From Paracoccaceae bacterium (GTDB lineage Bacteria; Pseudomonadota; Alphaproteobacteria; Rhodobacterales; Rhodobacteraceae), in contig WLWX01000001.1 in assembly GCA_012103375.1 (NCBI GenBank), forward strand, positions 1,416,501 through 1,480,500: 64,000 bases of DNA. Reading direction: 5' to 3'. Below are positions 24,591 to 34,630 of this stretch, one piece after another (the stretch's first letter is position 1; each line of letters begins with the position of its first letter). The notes beneath the pieces are model-generated. The model was not told the origin of the DNA, made no database searches, and worked only from the letters and a program-made list of their open reading frames with translations. The position numbers and the translations under genes are program-made.

Positions 24591-26930
24591 ATGCCGATTT
24601 CCGATCAGACCCGAATCGCCCGGCAGCGCGCCCGCCCCCGGATAACTGAGCTGTGGTTCGCGATGGCCCCGCTGCGCTCGGTCGTGAATTTCATGCAATC
24701 GGGGGCGCATCCGGATGATGAAACCACAGCAATGCTGGCCGCATTGGCGTTCCGCGACGGGCTGAACCTGTCCTATGCCTGTTCGACCCGGGGTGAGGGC
24801 GGGCAGAACGTGATCGGCACCGAAGCGGGTGCAGCGCTCGGCGCGCTCCGCACCCGAGAGATGGAGGCCGCTTGCGACATCCTTGGCATGCGGATGTATT
24901 GGCACTCAACCAGCCCCGAGGATCCGATCACCGACTTCGGATTCTCCAAAAGCGGTGACGAAACCCTGGAAAAATGGGGCCGCGATAGGGTCTTGGAACG
25001 ATTTGTCGCGATTGTGCGGACCGAGCGTCCTGACATCCTGTGTCCGACGTTCCTCGACGTGCCCGGCCAGCATGGCCACCACCGCGCGATGACCCAGGCG
25101 GCGCATCTGGTGATGCGCGCTGCCGCCGATTCCGGGTTTGCGGGCTGCGACCTGCCGGTTTGGCAGATCTCCAAACTCTATCTGCCGGCATGGTCCGGCG
25201 CCGGGCTGGCCTATGACGACGATCTGCCGCCGCCGCGTGAAACCCTGACCGTCGCGGCCAGCGCAGGCGATCCGGTCAGCGGTTGGAGTTTTGAGGCGAT
25301 CGGCCAACAATCGCGCGTCTGCCACCTGACCCAAGGCATGGGACGCTGGGTGCCGCCGGGGCCGGGCCGCGACTGGCCGCTGCATCTGGCCGAAAGCCAT
25401 GTGAAGGGCGCCGATGCACAGCCAAGCGATGGGTTGCCGCAAACACTTAGCGATCTGGCTGAGTATTGTGGCAGCAGTGATACCGCCACCGCGCTGCGGC
25501 AAGTGGACGGCGAGATTGCAAATATTTTCAACGCCTTCCCGGACGTCGCGGCGATCCATCAAGCGGCTGGCAGGGCGGCTGGCGCGCTGAGGATTGCTGC
25601 ACAGGGCTGTCCCGGCAGCGCCCGTGATGCCGTGCTGCACCGTATTGCGCGCAAGCAGGATCAACTGGCACGGGTCATCCATCTGTCATCATCGCAACAG
25701 GCTGCCGCGATCCTGTCCCAGGATTGGTTACATCCCGGCGCGCAGTGCGAGGTTTCTTTCGAGGCCACGTCCGAAGTCACAACCGCATTGGATTTGCCAC
25801 AGGGCTGGTCCCTGTCGGGCACCACAGTAACACTGTCCGAAACCGCCGCGCTGAGCGACCCTTATCGCGCCGCCTATGATCCGCTGAACCCGGATGCGCC
25901 TTGCCTGCTGGTGACGCATGGCACCGAAGGGGGCGGCGTGACCGCGCGCCTGCCGCTTGAGGTGACGCCGGTTGTGCTGCCCGCACCGACAGCCACACTC
26001 GACCCACCGCGCGCCCTGATGGTCAAGGGACAGGCGCTGGACATCGCGCTGCGCGATGTGCGCCCGGTCGGCGCTTTGGCCACACTCGATGCGCCAGAAG
26101 AATTGCAGGCCACCGCGCAGGGGGGCGGATTCCGTATTACTGCGCCCAAAGACTGCGCCGGGCGGTTTAAGCTGTCATTGCGTCTGAACGGGCAGGCGGC
26201 ACAGACGGTCACCCGGATCGAAAAATCCCATATTGAACCCACCGCCATCGCAACACCTGCTGTCCTGACTTTACAGGTTCTGGACTGCGCGGTTCCCCCG
26301 GTGCGGGTCGGATATGTCGGCGGTGGCAATGACCGGGTGGATCACTGGTTGGAGGCGATGGGGGCGGATGTTTGCGCGCTCAGCGATACTGATCTGGCCG
26401 AGGGCGCGTTGGCGGACCTCGACACGCTGGTCGTCGGCATCTTCGCCCTGCGCACCCGCCCGGCGCTGCGTGCGATCTGGGATGCGGTGAAAGACTGGGT
26501 CCGCGAAGGCGGCACGCTGGTGACACTGTATCACCGCCCATGGGATGATTGGGACGCCACGAATACGGGCCTTGCGCCGCTGGAGATCGGCCAGCCAAGC
26601 CTGCGCTGGCGGGTGACGGATCAGGCGGCGGCTGTCACCTATCTGGCCCCGGATCACCCGATCCTGACCGGCCCGAACCCCGTCGGCCCCGAGGATTGGG
26701 CAGGCTGGGTCAAGGAACGCGGCCTTTATTTCGCGAAACGTTGGGACCATGCGTATCAACCGTTGCTGAGCATGGCCGACCCCGACGAACAGCCCCTTCT
26801 TGGCGCGCTTCTTGCCGGGAATTTCGGCAAAGGGCGGCACATCCACACCTCACTGATCCTGCATCATCAGATGGAGCATCTGGTGCCCGGTGCTTTCCGC
26901 CTTATGGCCAATATGATCGCGCGGCGCTGA
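24591..26930 (+). CDS. PIG-L family deacetylase with large C-terminal region
   Basis: A 779-residue protein. The N-terminal domain (about residues 25-230) is LmbE/PIG-L: AHPDDE near residue 39 and a later GHHRAMT supply the zinc ligands and general base of GlcNAc-type deacetylases. The middle (about 400-560) looks beta-rich, and the last 200 residues resemble a glutamine-amidotransferase-like or ThuA-type fold (VGYVGGGNDRVDHWLE, GGTLVTLYHRPWDD, GKGRHIHTSLILHHQ). No signal peptide is seen. It follows the ROK gene by 11 bases and probably removes an acyl group from the imported sugar derivative; the exact substrate is not known. Confidence 0.85.
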   Translation: MPISDQTRIARQRARPRITELWFAMAPLRSVVNFMQSGAHPDDETTAMLAALAFRDGLNLSYACSTRGEGGQNVIGTEAGAALGALRTREMEAACDILGMRMYWHSTSPEDPITDFGFSKSGDETLEKWGRDRVLERFVAIVRTERPDILCPTFLDVPGQHGHHRAMTQAAHLVMRAAADSGFAGCDLPVWQISKLYLPAWSGAGLAYDDDLPPPRETLTVAASAGDPVSGWSFEAIGQQSRVCHLTQGMGRWVPPGPGRDWPLHLAESHVKGADAQPSDGLPQTLSDLAEYCGSSDTATALRQVDGEIANIFNAFPDVAAIHQAAGRAAGALRIAAQGCPGSARDAVLHRIARKQDQLARVIHLSSSQQAAAILSQDWLHPGAQCEVSFEATSEVTTALDLPQGWSLSGTTVTLSETAALSDPYRAAYDPLNPDAPCLLVTHGTEGGGVTARLPLEVTPVVLPAPTATLDPPRALMVKGQALDIALRDVRPVGALATLDAPEELQATAQGGGFRITAPKDCAGRFKLSLRLNGQAAQTVTRIEKSHIEPTAIATPAVLTLQVLDCAVPPVRVGYVGGGNDRVDHWLEAMGADVCALSDTDLAEGALADLDTLVVGIFALRTRPALRAIWDAVKDWVREGGTLVTLYHRPWDDWDATNTGLAPLEIGQPSLRWRVTDQAAAVTYLAPDHPILTGPNPVGPEDWAGWVKERGLYFAKRWDHAYQPLLSMADPDEQPLLGALLAGNFGKGRHIHTSLILHHQMEHLVPGAFRLMANMIARR

Positions 26931-26934
26931 GGGT

Positions 26935-27030
26935 GGGGCCTCGGGATGTAAAATCCCTCGGGCCGTGGCCGCGGGCGATGGCTGGGGGGCCAACCCCCCA
27001 GACCCCCCGGGATATTTTTGACGAGAAGAT
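26935..27030 (+). repeat. Dispersed intergenic repeat, copy 2 (full length)
   Basis: Two modules: CTCGGGATGTAAAATCCCTC followed by a GC-rich linker, then CTGGGGGG/CCCCCCAG (26982-27001) as a hairpin, then CCCGGGATATTTTTG. It is nearly identical, inverted, to 45003-45105. It lies exactly between two convergent genes, which suits a transcription terminator for both. Confidence 0.8.
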
Positions 27031-27058
27031 CTGAGGGGGGATTGGTCCGTCCGTGTGA

Positions 27059-28096
<1,038 letters not shown>

Positions 28097-28429
28097 GGGG
28101 GGCAGGCCTTTCAGTCGTCGTCGGTGTGTCAGGGATGCGGGGGAACGGCAAAAACTGCAAGGCGGGTTTTGGCTGGGCGGGGGCGTTCTCACCGCCCACT
28201 TATTCGCCCGGAATCAAGCCCGCAAGGGCGCCGGGCGATTGCCTGGCCGTCACGCGGGCAGGCGATATCGATGCGTCGCGCAACCTTCGTAATCCGGAGT
28301 TAACGCTGAACCATAAATTGCCACGCACGCAGGTTGCATCGCCTACCCCCGGCCAGACGCTCACCCGGCTTGCAGTTCGCACGCACGAACGTTCGCTCCA
28401 GACCAAAACCGACAGGAGCGCCGCCGCCG
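28097..28429. other. Gap of about 330 bases without a supported gene
   Basis: Open frames here are low-complexity or shadows. No tRNA, clear terminator or palindrome is seen. It should hold the promoter of the matB-like gene. Confidence 0.4.
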
Positions 28430-29428
28430 CTACCGGATCCGCGCACCTTCCTGATCGAAGCGAAAGCTGTCGGCCTCGTCAAATTGCAGCGCCACGGATG
28501 TTCCGACGTCAATGTCATACTGCCCGAACACACGGACCGTGATTCGCCCGGCCTGATCTGCGTCGACCAGCACATTGGTATCGCCGCCAAGGCGTTCCAC
28601 ATGGGTCACCTGCCCCTTGATCGGGCCGTCCGGGCTTATCCGCTGATGCTCGGGCCGGATGCCAAGTGTGCTTGCGCTGTCCCCACCGGCGACGCTGGCG
28701 GGGATGAAATTCATCGACGGCGCGCCGAGGAACCCCGCGACGAACTGGTTGGCCGGATCATTATACAGCTCCATCGGGCTGCCGACCTGTTCAACCACGC
28801 CGTCGCGCAGCACGACGATCTTGTCTGCCAGCGTCATCGCTTCGGTCTGGTCGTGGGTGACATAGATCATCGAGGCCTTCAGCGTGCGGTGCAGGGCGGC
28901 AATTTCGATCCGCGTGTTCATCCGCAAGGCCGCGTCCAGGTTGGACAGCGGTTCATCAAACAGGAACAGCTGCGGTTCGCGCACGATGGCGCGGCCAATG
29001 GCGACCCGTTGACGCTGACCGCCGGACAACTCGGCAGGGCGACGATCCAGCAGCGGGGCAAGTTCCAGCATCCGGCTGGCCTCGGCCACGCGGGCTTCAA
29101 TTTCCGCCTTCGGCTGCTTTTCCTGCCTTAGCGCCAGCGCCATGTTGTCGCGCACCGTCAGGTGGGGGTAGAGGGCATAGCTTTGGAACACCATCGCGAT
29201 GCCACGCTTGGCGGGTGGCACATCGTTGACCTGCCGCCCGACAATCTCGACCGTGCCTGCGGTCGCATCCTCCAGCCCCGCGATCACCCGCAACAGCGTG
29301 GACTTGCCGCAACCCGACGGGCCGACGAAGACGACGAACTCGCCGTCCTCCACTGTCAGGTCGATGTTTTTCAGCACTTCGACAGGGCCGAAGGACTTGC
29401 AGATGTTTTTCAGGACAAGCGCGGTCAT
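28430..29428 (-). CDS. CUT1-type ABC transporter ATP-binding protein of the amino-sugar importer
   Basis: A 332-residue MalK/UgpC-type ATPase with Walker A GPSGCGKST, signature LSGGQRQR, Walker B FLFDEPLSNLD and H-loop YVTHDQ, all intact, and a C-terminal TOBE-type region (LGIRPEHQ). It is the last gene of the minus-strand arm of the amino-sugar regulon and overlaps the preceding dehydrogenase stop by four bases. It probably energises import of GlcNAc, chitooligosaccharides or muropeptide sugars through the two upstream permeases. Confidence 0.93.
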   Translation of the reverse strand: MTALVLKNICKSFGPVEVLKNIDLTVEDGEFVVFVGPSGCGKSTLLRVIAGLEDATAGTVEIVGRQVNDVPPAKRGIAMVFQSYALYPHLTVRDNMALALRQEKQPKAEIEARVAEASRMLELAPLLDRRPAELSGGQRQRVAIGRAIVREPQLFLFDEPLSNLDAALRMNTRIEIAALHRTLKASMIYVTHDQTEAMTLADKIVVLRDGVVEQVGSPMELYNDPANQFVAGFLGAPSMNFIPASVAGGDSASTLGIRPEHQRISPDGPIKGQVTHVERLGGDTNVLVDADQAGRITVRVFGQYDIDVGTSVALQFDEADSFRFDQEGARIR

Positions 29429-30459
29429 GGCGTTTCCTTCGTAAGATCAATGGGCTGGCCGGTGCGGATGCTTTCATCCGCCGCCAGGCAGATGCGCAAG
29501 CTTTGCACGGCGTCATTCATGTGGCGGGTCAGGTCGATATCTTCGGCAATGGCGCGCAGGACATAGGCCTGTTCGGCATCGCACAGCCCCTGATGGCCGG
29601 GTTCATCGGGCATCGTGATGATTTGGTCGCCGTCAGGCCGGTGGACCAGAATGCCTCCGACCGCCGTGTGGCCGTCGATATCGGCCGAGGCACCCTTGTT
29701 CCCCTCGGTGATCGAGACCGAGCCGTTGGGCGATACGATATCCTTCACGAAGAAGGCGGTTTCCGACATCATCGGGCCCCAGCCCGCCTCGTACCAGCCC
29801 ACCGATCCGTCCGCGAACACCACCTGAAACTGGCCATAGTTGTACATGTCGGGCGCGATTTCGTCCGTCAGGCGCAGGCCCATGCCGTTGACGCGCACCG
29901 GGGCGGCGTCGGTGATCTGGCACATGACATCCACATAATGGACGCCGCAGTCGACGATGGGCGAGGTGGTCTGCATCAGCGCCTTGTGGGTTTCCCATTC
30001 CGCGCCACTGGACTGCTGGTTCAGGTTCAGGCGGAAGACATACGGCCCGCCAAGGTCGCGCGCCTCGGCAATCAGACGCATCCAGCTTGGGTGGTGGCGC
30101 AGGATATAGCCGACGACCAGTTTTTTGCCGGTCTCGACCGCCTTGGCGACCACGCGTTCAGCGTCCGCGACAGTGGTGGCCAGTGGTTTTTCAATGAAGA
30201 CATGCGCGCCCGCCTCCATCGCCATGCAGGCATAGTCCGCGTGGCTGTCGGAATAGGTTGCGATGACGGCAAGATCGGGAGAGGTGGCCGCCAACCCTTC
30301 CTCAAGGGAGGAAAAGAAGGGATACGCGGCCAGCCCCTCGAGCAGATCAGCCGGTGAGCGATTGACCAGCCCGACAACCTCGGCGTCCGGGTTGTGGTGG
30401 TGGGCCAGCGCATGGGACAGCCCCATGTTGCCAAGCCCGGCGATCAGAACCCGGGTCAT
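29425..30459 (-). CDS. Gfo/Idh/MocA family oxidoreductase in the amino-sugar operon
   Basis: A 344-residue NAD(P)-binding oxidoreductase: Rossmann loop IAGLGNMGLSHA, EKPL motif (FIEKPLATT), YILRHHPSW and DCGVHYVDVMCQI in the catalytic region. The start at 30459 overlaps the end of the permease gene; the longer frame upstream is inside that gene. It lies between permease and ATPase genes of an importer, so it probably oxidises or epimerises the imported amino sugar. Which sugar is not evident. Confidence 0.88.
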   Translation of the reverse strand: MTRVLIAGLGNMGLSHALAHHHNPDAEVVGLVNRSPADLLEGLAAYPFFSSLEEGLAATSPDLAVIATYSDSHADYACMAMEAGAHVFIEKPLATTVADAERVVAKAVETGKKLVVGYILRHHPSWMRLIAEARDLGGPYVFRLNLNQQSSGAEWETHKALMQTTSPIVDCGVHYVDVMCQITDAAPVRVNGMGLRLTDEIAPDMYNYGQFQVVFADGSVGWYEAGWGPMMSETAFFVKDIVSPNGSVSITEGNKGASADIDGHTAVGGILVHRPDGDQIITMPDEPGHQGLCDAEQAYVLRAIAEDIDLTRHMNDAVQSLRICLAADESIRTGQPIDLTKETP

Positions 30460-31295
30460 TTGACGGCCCCCAACATGATGCTCCGGATCAACTGGCGTGA
30501 GAATATGACGTAGAGCACCATCACTGGCAGGATCGCCATGGAAAGCGCGCTCAGCACCGCGTTCCAGTCGGTCACGAACTGGCCGATGAACACCTGAGAG
30601 CCGAGCGTCAGCGTCTTCGTCTCTTCCGCCGGGGCGAGGATCAGCGGGAACCACAGGTCGTTCCAGATCGGGATCATGTTGAACACCGCTACGGTCGCCA
30701 TGGCCGGTTTGACCAGCGGAAGAACCAGGCGGAAGAAGATGGTGTATTCCGAAAGGCCGTCGATCCGCCCGGCATTCTTCAGATCATCAGAAACCTGCCG
30801 CATGAATTCGGACAATATGAACACCGCCAGCGGCAGACCCTGCGCCGTGTAAACAAGGATCAGCGCGGTCAGCGTGTTCACCAACCCGCTGGCCACCATC
30901 ATCTCGAGGATCGCCACGGTGCCGATCCGGATCGGGATCATGATGCCAAGCGCCAGATACAGGCCCATCAGCGTGTTGCCCTTGAAGCGATACTCGGCCA
31001 GTGCAAAGGCGGCCATCGCCCCGAACAGCAGCACGAAAAACAGCGTGGCGACGGTCACGATCATCGAGTTCTGGAAGTAGAGGAAGAAATCCCCCTGTTT
31101 CAGAACCGTCTGGTATCCGATCAGGCTGAAACTCTCGGCGTCAGGCAGGGCCAGCGGATCGCGGAAGATCGCCTTTCGCGTCTTGAAACTGTTGATCAGG
31201 ATCACGAACACCGGGAACAGCGCGATCAGGGTGTAGAGGATCAGGATGCCATGCGCGGCGGCGATGTTGACGGGGTTGCGGCGTGCTTTGTTCAT
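30456..31295 (-). CDS. CUT1-type ABC transporter permease (MalG-like)
   Basis: A 279-residue inner-membrane protein with six hydrophobic segments and the EAA coupling loop NAGRIDGLSEYTIFFRLVLPLVKPA. It is paired with the permease gene 13 bases upstream and overlaps the dehydrogenase gene at its stop. It belongs to the amino-sugar importer. Confidence 0.93.
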   Translation of the reverse strand: MNKARRNPVNIAAAHGILILYTLIALFPVFVILINSFKTRKAIFRDPLALPDAESFSLIGYQTVLKQGDFFLYFQNSMIVTVATLFFVLLFGAMAAFALAEYRFKGNTLMGLYLALGIMIPIRIGTVAILEMMVASGLVNTLTALILVYTAQGLPLAVFILSEFMRQVSDDLKNAGRIDGLSEYTIFFRLVLPLVKPAMATVAVFNMIPIWNDLWFPLILAPAEETKTLTLGSQVFIGQFVTDWNAVLSALSMAILPVMVLYVIFSRQLIRSIMLGAVK

Positions 31296-31308
31296 CTGCT
31301 CATCCCCC

Positions 31309-32223
31309 TCAGAACTGATACCGACGCAGGCGCGTCTGGATGCCGAAAAGATAGATGCAGACGCCGATCAGGATGATCCCGAACATCGCCGTTGCGATGG
31401 CGCTGCCCATGTGCGGGTCGCCCAGCTGCAGCTGGAAGCCAAAGAATGTGCGGTACATGAAGGTGCCCAGAATATCGGTCGAGAAATTCGGCCCCGCCAG
31501 TGCACCTTGTGCGGTATATATCAAGTCGAAAGCGTTGAAATTGCCCACGAATGTCAGGATCGAGATGATGCCGATGCTGGGCAAGATCAGTGGCAGCTTG
31601 ATCTTCCAGAAAGCCGAAGCGCCGGTGATGCCGTCAATCTCGCCAGCCTCCAGAACCTCTTCCGGGATGGTCAGCAGCGCGGCATAGATCAGCATCATCG
31701 GGATGCCGACGAACTGCCAGACCGAGACTAACGCGAGAGTCGTCAGCGCGTATTCCTCTTTCCCGAGGAATGGCGCGAACAGGAATTTCAGACCCACGGC
31801 GTCCAGCATCCCGGGCGCGATGCCCCAGATCGGCGACAGGATCAGTTTCCAGGCGAAGCCGACGATGACGAAGCTGAGGATTGTCGGGATGAAGATGGCT
31901 GACCGATAGAGCGCAGCGAACCGCAGTTTCGGATGGCTCAGAATCGCCGCCAGCAGGATGCCGATCGGGTTCTGAACAACCATGTGAACAATGAAAAACC
32001 AGAAGTTGTTGCCAAGCGCATTCCAGAACGCATCAGACCATTGCGGGTTGCCAAACAGTGTCTTGAAATTGGCGAGGCCGACGAACACGCGGGTCTGTTC
32101 AACCTCGGTGTAAAGCGCCAGCCGTAAGGTATTGAACAATGGGAAGATCATCACGGCGGTATAGACCAGCACCGCAGGTGCCAGGAACACGACAATATGC
32201 CACTTGATGCGGGATGTGCGCAT
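31309..32223 (-). CDS. CUT1-type ABC transporter permease (MalF-like)
   Basis: A 304-residue inner-membrane protein with six hydrophobic segments and the EAA loop EAGEIDGITGASAFWKIKLPLILPS. It follows the binding-protein gene after a 69-base gap that contains a strong hairpin. It forms the channel together with the MalG-like partner. Confidence 0.93.
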   Translation of the reverse strand: MRTSRIKWHIVVFLAPAVLVYTAVMIFPLFNTLRLALYTEVEQTRVFVGLANFKTLFGNPQWSDAFWNALGNNFWFFIVHMVVQNPIGILLAAILSHPKLRFAALYRSAIFIPTILSFVIVGFAWKLILSPIWGIAPGMLDAVGLKFLFAPFLGKEEYALTTLALVSVWQFVGIPMMLIYAALLTIPEEVLEAGEIDGITGASAFWKIKLPLILPSIGIISILTFVGNFNAFDLIYTAQGALAGPNFSTDILGTFMYRTFFGFQLQLGDPHMGSAIATAMFGIILIGVCIYLFGIQTRLRRYQF

Positions 32224-32258
32224 TGATCCAACCTCCGATTGTTCGGGAAAGGGGGATG

Positions 32259-32283
32259 ACCGGGCGGCACGGTGCCGCCCGGT
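32259..32283. promoter_or_regulatory. Strong hairpin after amino-sugar binding-protein gene
   Basis: ACCGGGCGGCAC and GTGCCGCCCGGT are perfect complements around a single G (so about ten pairs with a small loop). It lies nine bases past the binding-protein stop, before the permease. Confidence 0.6.
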
Positions 32284-32292
32284 CGGGTCGTC

Positions 32293-33546
32293 TTACATGT
32301 GCGGTGCGTACCAGCTGGCCAGCCCGTCCTGCAGGCGCTTGCCGGCATCTTCGGGGCTCTCTTCGCCCTTGATCACCTGCGCCGAGGCGTTCCAGGTGTC
32401 ATTCTCAAGGTTCGGCGTGCCGCGCGACAAGATCTGATAGGTCGAGCGGATGGTAGAGTTACACTCCCCCCGCCAGGACACAAACTCCTGCGCCAGCGCG
32501 TCTTCCATCGGCACGTCATGGCTGGACAGGCTGAAGAAGCCCGGCAGCGCGTTGGCGTAGATGTTGGCAAACTCTGCCGTGCCCATCCAGTCAAGGAACG
32601 TCTTCGCCGCGTCCGCATTCGGGCTGGCCGCATTCAGACCCATCGCAATGTCGGTGTGGTCCGAGATGTAGCATTCATCACCAGCGGTCTGCACCGGCGG
32701 CTTGAAGGCGCCCATTTCAAAATCGGCTTGGGCGTTGAAGCCCGTAATCTCCCAAGACCCTGCGGGATAGATTGCGGCCCGGCCCAGTGTGAAGATGTTC
32801 TGGCTGTCGGGATAGGTCTGCGCTTCAAACCCGTCGCCCAGATAATCGCCCCATTTGGCCAGTGTGCGATAGGGCGCAACCCAGGCTTCATCGGTCAGCT
32901 TCTGGTCGCCCGCGATCAGCGCGGTGCGGCCTTCTTCACCCTTCCAATAGTTCGGTCCGATGTTGTTATAGCCCATGGTTGCGGCTTCCCACTGGTCGTT
33001 GGTGCCCATCGCCATCGGGATGTAGGTGCCGTCTTCCTTGATGGTGTCGAGCGCGGCAAAGAATTCCGCCTCGGTCGTCGGAACCTCAAGCCCCAGTTCG
33101 CCAAAAGCATCCTTGTTGTAGATGAAGCCGTGAATGACCGAGGCCATGGGAACGCAGAACGTCGCCGAACCATCGTCCGTCTGCCAGGCAGACTTCGCCA
33201 CGGACGAGAAATTTGCCATCCCGGCCAGATCGTCCAACGCAGCCAGGTGGCCCGCGTCATAGAGTGCCAGCGAGGCATCGAACGGGCGACAGGTGATCAG
33301 GTCACCGGCCGAACCGGCATCCAGCTTGGAATTCAGCACCGCGTTGTATTCTGCCGGGGCCGAGGGCGTGAACTGCACTTTGATACCCGGGTTCGCAGCC
33401 TCAAACGCCGGAATGATCTTGTCCTGCCACAGGGTCAGGTCGTCATTGCGCCAGCTTTCGATGGTCAGCGTCACATCCTGTGCGCTGGCCCCCGTGGCAA
33501 GGATAGTTGTGGCCAGCAGCGCGGCCCCGATTTTTTGAACAGACAT
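32293..33546 (-). CDS. Extracellular solute-binding protein of the amino-sugar importer
   Basis: A 417-residue periplasmic protein (SBP_bac_1) with a signal peptide ending near ASA-QD. Family-like parts are LTIESWRNDDLTLWQDKIIPAFEAANPGIKV and GRAAIYPAGSWEITGF. It lies 42 bases after murQ and before two permeases, and the divergent arm holds GlcNAc catabolic genes, so GlcNAc, chitooligosaccharides or MurNAc-type sugars are the likely ligands. This is by context only. Confidence 0.92.
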   Translation of the reverse strand: MSVQKIGAALLATTILATGASAQDVTLTIESWRNDDLTLWQDKIIPAFEAANPGIKVQFTPSAPAEYNAVLNSKLDAGSAGDLITCRPFDASLALYDAGHLAALDDLAGMANFSSVAKSAWQTDDGSATFCVPMASVIHGFIYNKDAFGELGLEVPTTEAEFFAALDTIKEDGTYIPMAMGTNDQWEAATMGYNNIGPNYWKGEEGRTALIAGDQKLTDEAWVAPYRTLAKWGDYLGDGFEAQTYPDSQNIFTLGRAAIYPAGSWEITGFNAQADFEMGAFKPPVQTAGDECYISDHTDIAMGLNAASPNADAAKTFLDWMGTAEFANIYANALPGFFSLSSHDVPMEDALAQEFVSWRGECNSTIRSTYQILSRGTPNLENDTWNASAQVIKGEESPEDAGKRLQDGLASWYAPHM

Positions 33547-33588
33547 CTTGTCCTCCCAGTTGGATTTTGTGGCCCGAGGGCCGGTTTT

Positions 33589-34473
33589 TCAAAGTCGCTC
33601 CAGTGCGGCGCGAAGTTGATCTTTGGATTCTGTAAGCAGGTCATTGGCGGCAGCCAGCGTCGCGACGCCTTTTGCCATCAGCACGGCGGGCTTCACCGCC
33701 CCTTCGGCACGCCCCAGATGATCTGCGGCGACAGCCTCATCAACACCTGCGATCCGCGCCACCATGCCTGCTGCGCGGTTGCGCAGTTTGGCGTTGTCGG
33801 CACGCAGGTTGACCATCATCCCGTCATGGACGCCGCCCAGATGGACGCCCATCAGCGTCGACATCATGTTCAGCGTCACCTTCTGCGCGGTGCCAGCACC
33901 CAACCGGGTCGACCCGGCGATAACCTCGGGCGGGGTGGGCAGGCAGATCGCAATATCGGCATGTTCAAAGATCGCGGAATCGGCGTTGTTGGCGATGCAG
34001 ATCGTCGTGGCCCCAGCGGCGCGGGCGGTGCTGGCCAGCGTCAGGGCGTATGGTGTCGATCCGCTGGCCGTCAGGACGATTGCGACATCACCGGGGCGGG
34101 CCGCATGTCCGGCGGCTTTGGCGCTGATCTGATCATCCTCGGTGTCGCCCGGCATCGCGGTATCCTGCGGCACGCCTCCGGCCATGTGAAACCGTACCCG
34201 CGCCGGGTCGGTGCCATAGGTTCCGGCCAGCTCTGCGGCATCCGCCAGCGCCATCAGGCCCGACGATCCGGCGGCCCCGTATATGAGTGTGCCACCTGCA
34301 CGATAGGCGTCTGCCATCGCTTTTGCGCCTTGCGCGATATCGGGCAGGGCGCTTTTCACCACCTGAACGGCGGCCAGTTGACCGGCAAGAAGAACGTCCA
34401 AAACCTCAGCCGACGGGCGGGCATCCAGCCCTGGCGCGCAGTCATGCATCTGTTCGGTGGTGGCTACAGACAT
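33589..34473 (-). CDS. murQ: N-acetylmuramic acid 6-phosphate etherase (MurQ)
   Basis: A 294-residue SIS-domain enzyme that cleaves the lactyl ether of MurNAc-6-phosphate to GlcNAc-6-phosphate in the cytoplasm. Recognisable are the sugar-phosphate loop GAAGSSGLMALADAAEL with the catalytic glutamate region, AMPGDTEDD, VLTASGSTPYAL, and the C-terminal KVTLNMMSTLMGVHLGGVHDGMMVNLRADNAKLRNRA. The start at 34473 fits; the frame continues upstream into the regulatory region. It is the first gene of the minus arm, divergent from the kinase gene. NagA in the other arm takes over its product. Confidence 0.9.
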   Translation of the reverse strand: MSVATTEQMHDCAPGLDARPSAEVLDVLLAGQLAAVQVVKSALPDIAQGAKAMADAYRAGGTLIYGAAGSSGLMALADAAELAGTYGTDPARVRFHMAGGVPQDTAMPGDTEDDQISAKAAGHAARPGDVAIVLTASGSTPYALTLASTARAAGATTICIANNADSAIFEHADIAICLPTPPEVIAGSTRLGAGTAQKVTLNMMSTLMGVHLGGVHDGMMVNLRADNAKLRNRAAGMVARIAGVDEAVAADHLGRAEGAVKPAVLMAKGVATLAAANDLLTESKDQLRAALERL

Positions 34474-34500
34474 GCGAATCTCCCAATTCACGAACACAAT

Positions 34501-34515
34501 ACCTATATAATACCT
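34501..34515 (-). promoter_or_regulatory. Operator-like site 1 in divergent amino-sugar promoter region
   Basis: On the minus strand it reads AGGTATTATATAGGT, matching the plus-strand site at 34611-34625 in 14 of 15 bases but in opposite orientation. It lies 28 bases before the murQ start. The adjacent GntR/UTRA gene is the likely binder. Confidence 0.5.
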
Positions 34516-34610
34516 TTTGTCCAGAAGATTCTCTGAACCTTTTAAATCCGCATGAAATATTGCGGAATTTGAATGCAATTGGCCGCTGAAAGGCCTTTCT
34601 TTTTGCGAAT

Positions 34611-34625
34611 AGGTATTATAAAGGT
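34611..34625 (+). promoter_or_regulatory. Operator-like site 2, overlapping the kinase ribosome site
   Basis: AGGTATTATAAAGGT ends five bases before the kinase ATG, so the site overlaps the AAAGG ribosome-binding sequence. With site 1 it frames the divergent promoter region, one copy beside each start gene. Confidence 0.5.
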
Positions 34626-34630
34626 CTTTT

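Noticed and set aside
32272-34536. 754-codon plus-strand frame
   Set aside because: It runs across the binding-protein gene, the gap and murQ on the other strand; not a plausible protein and no domain seen.
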